This document shows, in pieces, positions 1 through 10,849 of a stretch of DNA of 64,000 nt. Each line of letters begins with the position of its first letter. The stretch's first letter is position 1. The position numbers and the translations under genes are program-made. The notes below the pieces were generated by a model, which did not search any database, was not told the origin of the DNA, and saw only the letters and a program-made list of their open reading frames with translations. The DNA comes from Nipponacmea schrenckii (Eukaryota; Mollusca; Gastropoda; Lottiidae): assembly GCA_030562195.1 (NCBI GenBank), contig JAUJPP010000005.1, positions 4,584,826 to 4,648,825 on the forward strand, in the 5' to 3' direction.

Positions 1-54
1 GATATCAATGATACCAGAGTAGGTGCAAAGCACACGACGTCGGCAGACTGAATG

Positions 55-375
55 CAAAGTAATTGGTACTCTATCATGTAGTAATGACATATACAGGGTA
101 ATTGTCGCTTCAGTAAAGCATAGTCTTATCGGCATAGAGTAACGAACGAGGTAATTAGTAATTGGCACTATGTTGTAGAGTAATAAAGTAATTGGCACTA
201 TCTTATAGAGTAATAACAAAGTAATTGGCACTTTCTTATAGAGTAATAATATAAGTAATTGTCACTTTCTTATAGAGTAATAAACAAAGTAATTGGCACT
301 TTGTTACAGAGTAATCGTATTTAAAAGGTCTTATAGAGTAATACACACTTACTTGTAGGATTAATAACAAAGTAA
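55..375. repeat. Degenerate tandem repeat of about 34 bp
   Basis: Units share AAGTAATTGGCACTTTCTTA followed by TAGAGTAAT. About six or seven copies are visible, degenerate at both ends. The array lies in the intron just downstream of the last visible protease exon and overlaps that exon's start. Confidence 0.75.
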
Positions 376-531
376 TTGCTTCCACCATAGGGTTCCAGCT
401 GGATACACTGTAAGTGACAATATCGCCCGGATTGGGATCGTTTGCAGTCACTGTGACCACAGCACCGACCTTGTTCACAGGGATGGTCACGGTATAGAAC
501 GGAACAGCGAATGCAGGAGGGTCGTTCGCAG
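353..531 (-). other. First-half exon of cadherin-like repeat 7, one base short
   Basis: The exon has a normal acceptor at 532 and a GTAAGT donor at 347-352. It begins NDPPAFAVPFYTVTIPV and includes TANDPNPGD. Its length is 179, whereas every sister exon is a multiple of three. After SSWNP the sister-like continuation (YGGSNYFVINPT) lies in another frame, so one base appears to be missing near 385-395. The second half of the repeat is not seen in 1-352. Confidence 0.6.
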
Positions 532-3500
532 CTGAAGGAGAAATATAATGAACGTGTACCACAACCGTAGAGGATAAATGTTTCTTGCAAAAATGTGCAT
601 AAATCTACTCTGACATGCAAATGATTGGGAGATTTTCACGTCAAATTCCACCAAAAGCCGAAGACATTTTTATTGAAAGTTAGAACGAACCTGTCTGTTG
701 CTGTCCCTACGTCTTCAAAATGCAGAATATTCATGAAATGCATTATACTTACGTTGCTCTACGTCGATCACCAATGTTCCAATGTTAGAGAAATCCTTTC
801 CGTCAGATGCTTTGACTTTTAATGTATACGTACTACCAGGTGGGAGGATTGCACCAGGCTTGACTGTAACTTTACCAGCTGCAAAAAGATCCGTGAACCG
901 TTATATGACAAGCTCTATGAACTGCTTTAATTTGACCTCTCTGAAACCATTCCAGACCTTAGACCTTAAACGTCCAAGGTATTTCTCTGGCTTCCAAAAT
1001 ATTTTAACTATTACAGCATTTACTATAGATCACTTACTTTGAGGATTTAAGTAGAACAGCTGACTGCCTGACCCTGGATTCCAGCTATCCACTACATACG
1101 TAACAGGGTCACTATTAGGATCAATGGCAAAGAATCCACCGATCTCTCCAGTTGTAGTGGTCTGAATAGGTGCGGACTGTGTTGGGTTGATTATAACTGG
1201 TGCATCGTTAGGTGCTGTAAGGATACGAACAAATGGAAATAAATAAGAGCTTGGGTTGGGGTTTTATGTGACACATTGGAATAAAAGTGAGTTAACATTT
1301 CTCAGCACCCATACAATTAAAATTCAGTTACACGCCGTCTGTTCCGGTATGGTCTAATAAACAAGATGCATTGTGTCACCAGTAATCTTATTTCAGATCA
1401 GAACAGTAGAATAAAACCCAGCAGATCCAGATAGCTTATTTCGGTTTCTCATTGTAATTGTTCTACCCTAAGCTTACACATTTGTGGGCAGGGAGTAACA
1501 AATCCTCCCTTCCTCTTAATCCAACCACATAAGCACTCACCAGCCGGGGTTGTTATGATCAGTGTACCAGGAGCTGACTCTAGATTTCCGTCTGATACCT
1601 TGACTTTCAGGGTAAACGTTGTTGAGGGGGGTAGAGGAACATTCGTTCTTGATACTTCTCCAGCTGAAAGGAATAGAAAAAAATCTCAGATTTAATTAAC
1701 AATAGGACAGTGAAAGATGACGATGATGACGAAGATGGTGAAGATGGTGAAGCTAATACGGGAGATGGTGATACAGTTGCTGTATAGGTTGTATAAGTAG
1801 CGTTGGTTGAAGGATGCCCGTCACTAGGTTAACACAGCAATTCTGGGAGACATTAGATGTTTAGACATTGTGGACATGTCCTAACCCACGATCTGCAAGT
1901 CTCTCCGTATCAAGAATAAAGGAAGTCACCTACTTGTTGGATTGACGGAGAAATATGTCGAGGCATCGTTGGGTGTGAAACTATCGACGATGTACTGAAC
2001 TGGTACCCCTTCAGGATCTGTTCCGTCAAAATCAAAGATGGTTCCAGTTGATGTCAAACTAGTCAGTTGAACAAATTCAGTTCCCGAATTCAGTGGATTG
2101 GTCAGGGTTGGTGGTTGATTTACAGCTGAAAAGAGTTGGAAAAATCAATGAATGAAGTATTACGTCCAAGGCCTCCGGAGAAAGAAGTCATATACTATCA
2201 AATGTAATGGAGTTTTTTAATAACTGTTTGGATGGCTTGAGAAAAGAATAAGAACTCACCATTAGGAGTTTGAATGATCACTGTACCAGGAGTAGAGTCC
2301 AGATTTCCGTCAGATACCTTGACACCCAGGATGAATGTTGTTGAGGGTGGAAGAGGTGCACCCGTTCTTGTAACAGCTCCAGCTGTAAAGACAAACAAAC
2401 TATAAAGACAAATGATTAAAGAAATAGAATAAGACGCTGAAGATGGAGAAGCGGATGCTGGTGGATCTCATTTGATATGACCCAATTTGGAGTTGTCGAG
2501 ACGCAAATTGACACCGATTGTTGGCATGTAATGTATCACTTTCTTGATGAACCGTTGTAAAGATATAAAAAAGAAAAAGAACCACATTACTAACTGGAAA
2601 CATCTACATTAAAATACAGAAGAGCATCATTTGGATCATAACTATCGACGATGTACTGAACTGGTACCCCTTCAGGATCTGTTCCGTCAAAATCAAAGAT
2701 GGTTCCAGTTGGTGTCAGGCTAGTCAGTTGTACAATTTCAGTTCCCGAATTCGGTGGATTGGACAAGGTTGGTGGTTGATTTACAGCTGAAATCAGTTAG
2801 AAAATAAAATGAATGGAGTATTACGTCCAAGGCATCCAAAGTGTATTGATTGGTAAATATGGTAGTTGGCCCATGCATGGGAGAACAGCTACTGACACCT
2901 GACTTTGACTCCAACAAAAACAGAATGCCATTGAGGATAAAATTCTTACCAGCTGGTGTAGTGATGACCAGAGAAGCAGGCTGTGAGGAGGCTGATTTAG
3001 AATCAGTTGCCCTTACTTGAAGAGTAAATGTGGTGCTTGGTGGAAGGGTAACTCCTGGCTTGATAGAGACGGAACCATCTGAAACGGATTAGAAATAACC
3101 ATTAACTAACTGTCATTTTAGCCATCCTTATATAAAGAACTCAACTCAGCTTCTTCGTTAAGAATATATTCCACGGAACTTCCTTCTCAGAGCATCATCT
3201 ACCATAATAAGTGTAATACGTGATACCTACCATTGGGATTGAGATCAAAGTATGTTCCACCACTGGCTGGAGACCAGCTGGCTACTTGAAAACTAAAAGG
3301 ATCGTTCTCGTTGTCCACGGCGTCGAAGTCAAAGATCTGGCCGGTCTGAGTGAGCGAGGTTAGGGTGACAGTTGCTGGTCCAGAGTTAACTGGGTTGGTA
3401 ATTGTTGGTGGTGTATTGACATCTGAAAGCAGCAGTAGATGGATATCGTAACAATGAATTGAGGTGTTACTCGGTCGTTGAGAATGCACTAAGTACCAGG

Positions 3501-6500
3501 CCCACAAATACAGTAGTCAATGACGGGTGTGGGGGTACATACTCCATGCCACGCCCAATACCTTACAACTTCTAACAGCCTGAATAAGAGCCTCCTGTCA
3601 TCATTTGCAAGTTCGGCATCAAGATCAAGTAAAAGTCTTTATCGAATTTAACTTCCGTTTGATCATTTACATATACAGCGTCTATCTATCACAAGCAGGC
3701 CAGACTTACTAGCTCTTCTAACACCCGATGTTATCTGGTTTGTTAATTTGTGGTATTGCAATTCGGAAACTACTGTCCAGGTTACTTACCAGCAATAACA
3801 TTAATATTAAAAGTCCGGGTAGCGGATGAATCTTTCCCATCATTAGCCGTAATATCTACAGTATACGTTTGTCCACCAATTAAGGTAGCTCCTGGTTTCT
3901 TAGTTATTACTCCGGCTGAAATTCAAAAATAAATTGCAACCCATGAATATTGAGGTGGGAGACTAAGTTGCTATCAGAACGACAAGTAAATTTGAGATAA
4001 TTTCATGGTGTATACACGTGTTTCGGACACACATTCCTCTTCCGTACAGCTAACTTTTGGATATGAGAGTAATCCAGTCAACCCCTTAAAACCACACCCT
4101 CTATAAACCGGCATATTTGAAAGTCCCGGCCGAATCACTATATAATACATCCGAGATAAACCCCTCTAAACCGCAATAATAATATTCCAAAGTTGGCGCA
4201 GAGTAACTAACAGATTTACCCTTTCTGTTTATGACCAGTGTGCTTTCTTAGTTAGACTTCTGGTTTTGATACATAGTGAAGCCATACCGTGAGGCCGCAT
4301 AGTGCGTCCATACAGTGGAGCCATAGAGTGCGTCCAAACAGTGCGGCCAGAAAACTTGTATTGAATTCTTTTTCAGAGTTACTTACTTGTAGGATTGAAG
4401 TCAAAGAAGTTGCCACCGTTCGCAGGGTTCACCCAGTTGGCTGTAAATGTGGGAGTATCTCCAGGATCGGCATCTGTAGCATCAATATCCAATATAGTCT
4501 GTGTTGTGGGTATACTCTCTGGAATTTGGACTGAGTTGCCTGTATTTGTAATTACTGGTGGGTTGTTTGGTGCTGCAACTGAAAGACGAAACAATCAAAG
4601 ATACACTTCCATAATAAAAATGAAGGGTGGATGAATAAGTGGAACTCATCTTAATTGTGTTTGAACGTTGCTGTGATATAAAAACAAAGGATTGTTTCCT
4701 TATTAATACACAATATACGCATATCAAATCGATTATTGGTTATCGATTTCCAACTGTGGCGATATCTATACCATAATATACAAAGCCCGTAGCATAAACA
4801 GTATATAGGTGTATCTGCATTCTCAATAGATATACACTTTGTGTATACTTTAGGACATAACTGGCAAGGAGAGTGCAATATCGATCGTTTCAAGAGACTG
4901 AAATCCTACTTACATTGAGTGATCCTGAGTATCAAATTCTCTGAAGACGAAGCTCCACCTTGGTCATCAGTGGCCGTTACGGTGACATTAAATACCGTAT
5001 TCTGTAGGGTGGCATAATCCAAAGTCACGCCTGGTTTGACAGATACTTCACCAGCTGAAATTTATATGGAATCAATTTAATAGTATTACAGAAAGGGGCC
5101 TTGGAACGTTGGTCAGTAGAGCAGCAATTAATCTTCTTTCTCGTACTTTAAGCTGCTTTATAGTCCACAATGTATCGCCTACCATAGTAGAGGAGAACTT
5201 CCCACTCACTTCTCGACCACCTCACGACAGTTCGTGGCCACTGAGCTCGTAAGTAATTCTTAGATAATTATTATCCTAGGGACATGTATTCGTATACCCT
5301 GTGTTTAAACGAACACACTCCATAGGAAAATTTACTTAGATCATGGGTGGCGAGTGAATAACCAAGAGTAATAATATGAAATGAATGGAGTTTTACGTCC
5401 TACTCATCAGCACTAAATACCCAAGGGAAAAAGAACCTAGATTGTTGGAGAACTTACTCTGAGTGTTGATGTCGAAGTATGTATCAGCGTTGTTTGGACT
5501 GTTCCATCTGTAGCTATAGGCTATGGGATTGTTTTCTGGATCAGAACTGCTTATAGTGAACACGACGCCATTTTCGTTTTCAGCTACATCATGGGTAGTC
5601 GGTAGATTGTTTATAGACGGTGCTTGGTTTACTGCTGGCTCGGAAACTATTTGAAATAAAAATGAAATTCTTTAAATGAAATAAATAGAGTTTTACACCC
5701 TCCTGTTCTGCACCATGAAAGCTATTTGAAAGAAATGATATAAATTATGCGACTTTAATTTTAACCAGATCCATGAACTTCAGACTTACCTGGTTTAGCT
5801 ACACATTCACCATGAACACACCACTGTAATAAAAAGTTACAAGTTTTATAAGTAATAAAAACATATTGTGAGGAGACGGGGTAGTTAGAACAGTAGGCAA
5901 CATAGTATTAACATTTGGGGTTCTCCGAAGACAGTGGGGGAAAGAAAGGGTAATAAGACATAGTGGGGGAAAGGGTAAGAAGACAGTGGGGGAAGAGAAG
6001 AGAGACAGGGGGGGAAAAAGGGTAAGAAGACATATTAGGGGAAGAGAGGAGAAAATGAGGGAAGAGAAGAGAAAGTGGGGGAAAGAATGGGTAAGGAGAC
6101 AGTGGGGAAAGAAGGGTACGGAGAAAGTAAAATATGGGGCAAAGATACAGATTGGTAAAGAGAAGTAGAGTTAACGGAGAAGAGAAAGGATTTCAAGAAG
6201 TCAAAGGAGAGTATGAAATGAATAGGGGGAATTATGTAAGAGTCTTTAGATTGGGGACTTTGTATACAGCGGTGAGTAAGACAGACAAGAGGACACAAAA
6301 TGAAGAGGAATAAAGAAGGGTAAGAAACGAAAGGGAGTGGACATTTACAGTTATCAATTGTGGTTAAGCAGGAGAGTAAAGAAGGCACAGAGGAGTGTAG
6401 TTACTATTCAAAGGGCCAGTGGACAAGGGGAATTCTATTATATTGAGAGGTACTTATTGTACCTCCGTGCAATGCTTCGAATTACAGTACTCCGAAGACT

Positions 6501-9500
6501 TACTAAGGGTCGACGTCAACAACAGTCTTACACCGTTTGAAATAAATTCCTACGTTAACTACAGAAATTGGATTTTGAATTTTTTTATAACTATTCTCGA
6601 TGGTTAAATATTAAATAAAATTACAGCGAATTACCTCCCTTGGGGTAAAACGTATATAAAACGTTATTATATTCATAACATAAGTCGGTAACAAAACAAA
6701 CTGTACTTCAGACACTCATTTGCTCTAGCTATAGACTAAACAAGAGAGACCAACCGTAATATCCAAATCAATTTTAAGATTCATAAAAATAAAGAACGTA
6801 CCATATCAGTCCCGCAATCCGAATAATCAAGTGGTAAAACTAATCGAAAGGATGTTCCTCCTGAAGTTTGAGATAACACACACCTCATTTTATAGCAATC
6901 TTCACCAGTCTGAAATACAGAAGACGAGTAACGTTAGTTCTCCACTAAGAACCTTCCTATGCATCTTGGCAGCGCAAGAAGTTCAGCCCCCAGGAATTTC
7001 CCTCATCGAACACTAATTGCTTGCAGTGCAAGTATGAAAGCCCCAAAGAAGATCTTCCTCATTGTAAACCATCCTATAGCGCAAATATGAAGAAAAGAGA
7101 TTTACTTACTGCTTCACCGAAGTATGAAGAATTGTCCGCTACGGCAAACCGACACTGGTCGTCCTTGGAGTAGATCTGGCCGAGTTTCGGACTAGCCGAT
7201 AGCTCACCATCTCCGTATCTATTGTCGAACAGGCAGTCGGTACTGAAAATAATTGCGATTGGAAGTTGGGAAGTAGGTATTTATCAGAATATGGACATGG
7301 GGAAAACCCGAAACTTCATTAAGGTAACACCATTTACCATCATGCCGTACATACCAAAATACCAACCATTAGATCGCTTCCGAAAACATTCTTCATGGCA
7401 CCAGCAATTTTCTGCTTACAAGGTGTGCGAGTCAGTTAGAGGAAAACCCTTGGTAATATAAGACGAGATGTGGTTTGTACACGAATACTCACTTTTCAAG
7501 ATCTCTTTTAAAAGCAGCTACAGAGCAGGATGAAAAGGTCCATCTCCGTTTTGCGATCTCTGTGCTGGTGATGGCACTTATATCAGAGACGGCGGTCATA
7601 ATGTATTGATCAGCATTATCACAACCTTCGTCAGTGTCATGTCTGGCACCCACTCTGAAAATGGTGAAAATGGAGTTTTACGTCCTAATCTTCTGTACTT
7701 ACTATCTTTTAATGTTCACAACCTATAGTACGCGAGGCCTAGGTTTATTGTCCCTTCCAAACGACAAGATGCTTTTACCATGTCGGTCCATATACTATCG
7801 TGGAGCAATGCATTTCAAACAACGCTTGGTTACATTATCGTCCAGTATGCTTTGTTTCGTGATTTCGTTTCAGCAATAACGGATTCTTACCCGTGGGCCA
7901 ATTCATGGGCAGCAGTTATAGCTGATCGTTCACGTCGTCTATCTTCTACAAGGGACATAGCGGCTGTCGTACAGAGAACTGCAGTATAAGCCAAACCTTA
8001 AAGGGAATATAAGAAAACTTCAAATGGGGTAAAGAAACGCAATGTAGCTTCTTACGAAAATATAAACTGTAGCAATGTGTATTGAGGGTACCATGTGAAA
8101 CTGAACGTTACCGGACGAATACAGGGATTTTAAAAGCGTCAAGTTCTTTACAGTGATGGCATTGGACCAAATGAAGTGTCCAAATAGTCCTGCTGATAAG
8201 AATTCTGTCAACAGACCTATTCCATCACTGCAACATAACAACATTACCCATTACTTCCTCCCGGAACGATCAAGGCTACTGACCTTCCCCCAGACAGTAT
8301 TAAATCTTACCGGCATTGGAAAGACTACCAGTAGAAGCAGAGAACAGATCATAGCCAGAGAATAGCATGTAATGATCACTGTCAGGAATGGTGATGCCGG
8401 CTGGAATATTGTTGATATAGCTTCTGAATTCGGATAAAATCAGCGTGGAGTTGATGGTATCTCCGACTTTATTGGTCTCAACAAATGCAATATCTGCTGG
8501 GTCCTAAATGGAATTAAAACTGAGCGTAACTTAATAGAAAAAAAGTCAACATTTCCGTTTTTCTAAAGCTTCTATGCTCCAATTAGACTAACATTCGTTA
8601 TCAAAATTAATAACTAGCATTGCATCATTTATTGTAATTAGTCCATGGTAGCTTTAAAGACCATCGCTGTATTGAAGTTTATTAACAGGTCCTTTAGAGA
8701 AAGAGTCCCACTATTGGAAAACAGGCGGTATGGGAAATACTCACAGCAAATATAACCAATCCAGTGTTGACGATAGTGATGGAGAAAGAAGGATCAACCT
8801 CTTGTACCGTCTTGTATCGGACTCGAAGCTGTTCGGCATGGAAAGCGTAGTAGGTTGACATTTCGGTCTGGGTAGCAGTAACGTCATTGGCATTCTTGGT
8901 CAAGAATCTGGAAAAGATGACGAGATATTTTGTTCGAAACTGATTGGCCGACAGATACCTTTTCAGAAACGAAATAAAAACATAAAAATACTATCCTTAT
9001 ACTTATCGTTTTATCCAAATGATCAAAAAATACCTCGGTGTTACAGAAGTAGTGTTTTCAAGACAAATCCGAAAGACTAAATGCGGTGATAACACTCCGG
9101 TGTCAAAGTCGAGGCCAAAGTTGTATATACTTACTTTTGGTAGATGGCATAATCAGCAAGAAAACATACTTCAATTATGTAATTGGTTAATGCTCGGCCT
9201 TGACGTGTCGGTTTTATTACTGGAACAATGTCTGAATATAAGAATATAGGTGTATGGTTTTAATATTCGGTTAGTTTTCAAACAGGTCGGACGCAGGATG
9301 CTGTTTCATCACTCTTGGAAAGTCCACGGGGTTTGGTGTTTTGTTTCAGAATGGACGTGAGGCATGGTTTATAGAAATAAGAATTGACAAATGTTGATGC
9401 GGATTGTCTTACGACCATCGCAACGTCCCATATACTATGGGAGTGTCATATGAGTAGAAGGCGTGTAAGAATATAGTCGGAGTGTTCTATCGATATAGGG

Positions 9501-10783
9501 TGTGACTTCTTAATAGTGGGAGTGGCCTATGAAGAATGGAATACCAACCTGGAGGATATATGCTGTCTCCTCTGTAGTCCACGATACCATCATCGTCTAC
9601 GATATTATACGCTGTTCTAATTATAGGGTGTGGATTGATGGCGACACGGCGTTTACCAAACTGGAACGTACCTATCTGAAAATTTTAAAAAAATGAATCA
9701 AAACGATAGTTTAACCTTTTGACCTACCTGCCTTAACCAATCAAGTTTACATCTTAAATCAAAGTTGACGGAACGCAACAAAAAAGATTGGTCTCATATT
9801 TGTTCTCCATTATGCTACCTCAATTTAAGTGAACTGTTCATATAAACGTTTCAAAGGTCAAGTATGTGCGAAGGTTTCCGACCACAGTACATACAAATGC
9901 GACAAATGTTAAATTCTTAGGGGCTGTGAAAGGAATTGATCAATTATATTTTTTACAAAACTTACCAGGTCATAGGGAAATTCTCTTTCAGAATCCCTCC
10001 GTAAACCTAACATGAATACTCCATCCCGATTAAAGTCCACGTACGTTGCAACATTCTAAAAAAAATAGGTCAAACCAATTTTCATGCACGTGCATATTCG
10101 AAACACGGAGCTATTTTGAGTTTGGAAAATAACTCGTATGTAAGTATGCAGTTTCATACACATTTGAATTTCGAACAATTTGCTATTTCTAAAAAATACC
10201 CGAAACGAAATATTGTCCAAAGTAACGGAAATTATTAGCTTCGTTACCCAAGGTGATTTGCTGCCGTAAGTTCGAATCTACATCCACTGTTTTTAAGGGC
10301 CTTCTCCCTTACGTCTTACGTCAATGCGATACCAAATCTGATTACTAGTATCTACGGCATAAAAAACTGATCTTACCTCGCTCGTAGCAAAAAACTCAAC
10401 ACTTTTGCCGTTTTTGATAATGGTGGTAGCGGGAAGGTCTATTTTCGTTAAATTCAGTATCACGTATAGACCATTCCCGTCTTTCAGTCGATAGATGATC
10501 TTATTTGGCATGAAACGTGATGACCTCTTCTCGCGTGCAGCATGGTCACTCTTGTCCAGATTGATCTGAGTTAAGGTGACCCTCTCTGAAACGATATAAC
10601 AAGATGAAAAACTCAACAATCAACAGAAATTGAAAATTCTACTTTCGTTACAAGTAATTGAAAGCATCACAACGTCGTAACCCCTTTTCACTCGTGAACA
10701 CGTGAACACACGGTGAAAACTTTACCTGCGATTGAAGAAACCGCTAATCCAAATAGGATCAACGTTACAAAATATAGTCCCAT
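353..10783 (-). CDS. Secreted M12B metzincin protease with cadherin-like repeats (3' end beyond the window)
   Basis: Twenty-five exons join in consistent phase: 10726-10783, 10377-10585, 9966-10055, 9549-9675, 9135-9231, 8745-8907, 8311-8503, 7891-7996, 7493-7654, 7110-7242, 6802-6909, 5790-5823, 5458-5646, 4914-5054, 4387-4578, 3790-3915, 3231-3422, 2950-3078, 2595-2786, 2260-2382, 1934-2125, 1541-1663, 1038-1214, 753-878, 353-531. About 1,187 residues are visible. Order: signal peptide (1-19), Cys-free prodomain (20 to about 177), reprolysin-type catalytic domain (about 178-401) with HELAHGVGARHD at 343-354 and Met-turn M367, ADAMTS-type Cys-rich segment (402-493), then cadherin-like repeats from 494. 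The family is known to cleave extracellular proteins using zinc held by the three His; Glu344 is the catalytic base. The start ATG is followed directly by the hydrophobic leader. No TSP1 repeat, EGF or membrane segment is visible, but the C-terminus lies beyond position 1. The substrate is unknown. The protease call is firm; the joining of protease and repeats rests on exon phase and proximity. Confidence 0.85.
753..1214 (-). other. Cadherin-like repeat 6 of the metzincin gene
   Basis: Exons 1038-1214 and 753-878 encode residues 1027-1127. The visible pattern is APNDAPVIINP, FFAIDPNSDPVTYVVDSW, then GKVTVKPGAILPPGSTYTLK and ASDGKDFSN. The first exon is 177 bases, five codons shorter than most, and still in phase. 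Confidence 0.75.
1541..2125 (-). other. Cadherin-like repeat 5 of the metzincin gene
   Basis: Exons 1934-2125 and 1541-1663 encode residues 922-1026. It is a close copy of repeat 4 in both exons (192 and 123 bases in each). Differences concentrate at the end of the first exon (FTPNDASTYFSVNP here, YDPNDALLYFNVDV in repeat 4). Confidence 0.75.
2260..2786 (-). other. Cadherin-like repeat 4 of the metzincin gene
   Basis: Exons 2595-2786 and 2260-2382 encode residues 817-921. The first exon is nearly identical to that of repeat 5 over most of its length (NQPPTL, FDFDGTDPEGVPVQYIVDS), which points to a recent tandem duplication of the two-exon cassette. Its donor is GTTAGT rather than the GTAAGT-like donor of most other exons, but phase and length (192) agree with the sister exons. 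Confidence 0.72.
2950..3422 (-). other. Cadherin-like repeat 3 of the metzincin gene
   Basis: Exons 3231-3422 and 2950-3078 encode residues 710-816. The visible pattern is DVNTPPTITNP, FDFDAVDNENDP, then GSVSIKPGVTLPPSTTFTLQ and VRATDSKSASSQ. The splice codon between its two exons is Asp (G|AT). Exon lengths are 192 and 129 bases. Confidence 0.75.
3790..4578 (-). other. Cadherin-like repeat 2 of the metzincin gene
   Basis: Exons 4387-4578 and 3790-3915 encode residues 604-709. The visible pattern is NNPPVITNTG, DIDATDADPGD, then TYTVDITANDGKDSSATRTF. The A-x-D-G-K-D stretch matches the end of a cadherin strand F with its Ca-binding Asp. The classical LDRE and DxNDNxPxF motifs are not intact, so this is better called cadherin-like. 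Confidence 0.75.
4914..5646 (-). other. Cadherin-like repeat 1 of the metzincin gene
   Basis: Two exons, 5458-5646 and 4914-5054, encode residues 494-603. The first half has NQAPSINNLP and SSSDPENNPIAYSY; the second has KPGVTLDYATLQNTVFNVTV and ATDDQGGASSS, the usual strand pattern of a cadherin repeat. Both exons are phase 1 at each end. This repeat is the most divergent of the set and directly abuts the protease's Cys-rich segment. Confidence 0.7.
5790..7242 (-). other. ADAMTS-type cysteine-rich exons (10-12) of the metzincin gene
   Basis: Exon 10 (7110-7242) has DCLFDN and then GQIYSKDDQCRF, like the Cys-rich region that follows the protease in ADAMTS and related arthropod and mollusc M12B enzymes. 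Exon 11 (6802-6909) has EDCYKMRCVL and DCGTDM. Exon 12 (5790-5823, only 34 bases) has WCVHGECVAKP, matching the family's W-C-x-x-G-x-C ending. Eight Cys are visible (405, 432, 451, 456, 478, 484, 489, plus C359 in the catalytic part), consistent with disulfides in a secreted protein. The segment ends in phase 1, the phase used by every following repeat exon. Confidence 0.8.
5870..6335. repeat. Purine-rich (GA) tract in intron 11 of the metzincin gene
   Basis: The plus strand is strongly purine-biased, with irregular repeats of GTGGGGGAAAG and AAGAAGACA over more than 400 bases. The 60- and 117-aa open frames here are artefacts of this composition. Confidence 0.7.
7493..9231 (-). other. Catalytic domain exons (5-9) of the metzincin gene
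   Basis: Exon 5 (9135-9231) opens the fold with YIIEVCFLADYAIYQK. It is short and was found because a phase 1 to phase 2 connector was needed. Exon 6 continues with FLTKNAND. Exon 7 has HYMLFSGYDLF, a typical central strand of reprolysins. Exon 8 ends inside the zinc site at HELAHG and exon 9 resumes with VGARHD, so the HExxHxxGxxHD motif is split by an intron. Exon 9 also holds QYIMTAV, the Met-turn, and RRWTFSSCS, matching the W-S-x-C-S end of ADAM catalytic domains. All zinc ligands, the catalytic Glu and the Asp after the third His are intact, so an active enzyme is predicted. Confidence 0.88.
9549..10783 (-). other. Signal peptide and prodomain exons (1-4) of the metzincin gene
   Basis: Exon 1 (10726-10783) encodes MGLYFVTLILFGLAVSSIA, a typical secretion signal. 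Exons 2-4 encode residues 20-161 and, with the start of exon 5, resemble an M12B-type prodomain. The segment contains no Cys, so the cysteine switch used by many metzincins is not visible. Two basic sites could be cut by furin-like enzymes: REKR in exon 2 and RQGR (171-174) just before the catalytic fold. Phases are 1, 0, 0, 1. Confidence 0.75.
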
Positions 10784-10810
10784 CTCTATCAGCTGGTTCA
10801 CAGGGTTTTG

Positions 10811-10842
10811 ACCTAAAGTCCAAAATCATCCTTATTTATATA
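10811..10842 (-). promoter_or_regulatory. Candidate TATA promoter of the metzincin gene
   Basis: On the minus strand TATATAAA lies at 10842-10835. A start about 30 bases downstream would fall near 10811, giving a short leader of about 27 bases before the ATG at 10783. No upstream coding exon is needed, because the first exon already encodes the signal peptide. The transcription start is inferred from spacing only. Confidence 0.4.
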
Positions 10843-10849
10843 ATGATGC

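Larger units (their letters stand above)
2147..7695 (-). mobile_element. Five copies of the ~40-bp dispersed element in metzincin introns
   Basis: Copies near 2147-2175, 2805-2835, 5377-5413, 5673-5712 and 7662-7695 read, on the plus strand, AATGAATGGAGTTTTACGTC then CTA or CAA. This is the reverse complement of the element seen elsewhere. All five have the same orientation as the gene's transcript, and several sit within about 50 bases upstream of an exon's acceptor. Confidence 0.55.

Noticed and set aside
5986..6388. Opposing open frames in the purine-rich tract
   Set aside because: Low-complexity composition inside an intron; no domain.
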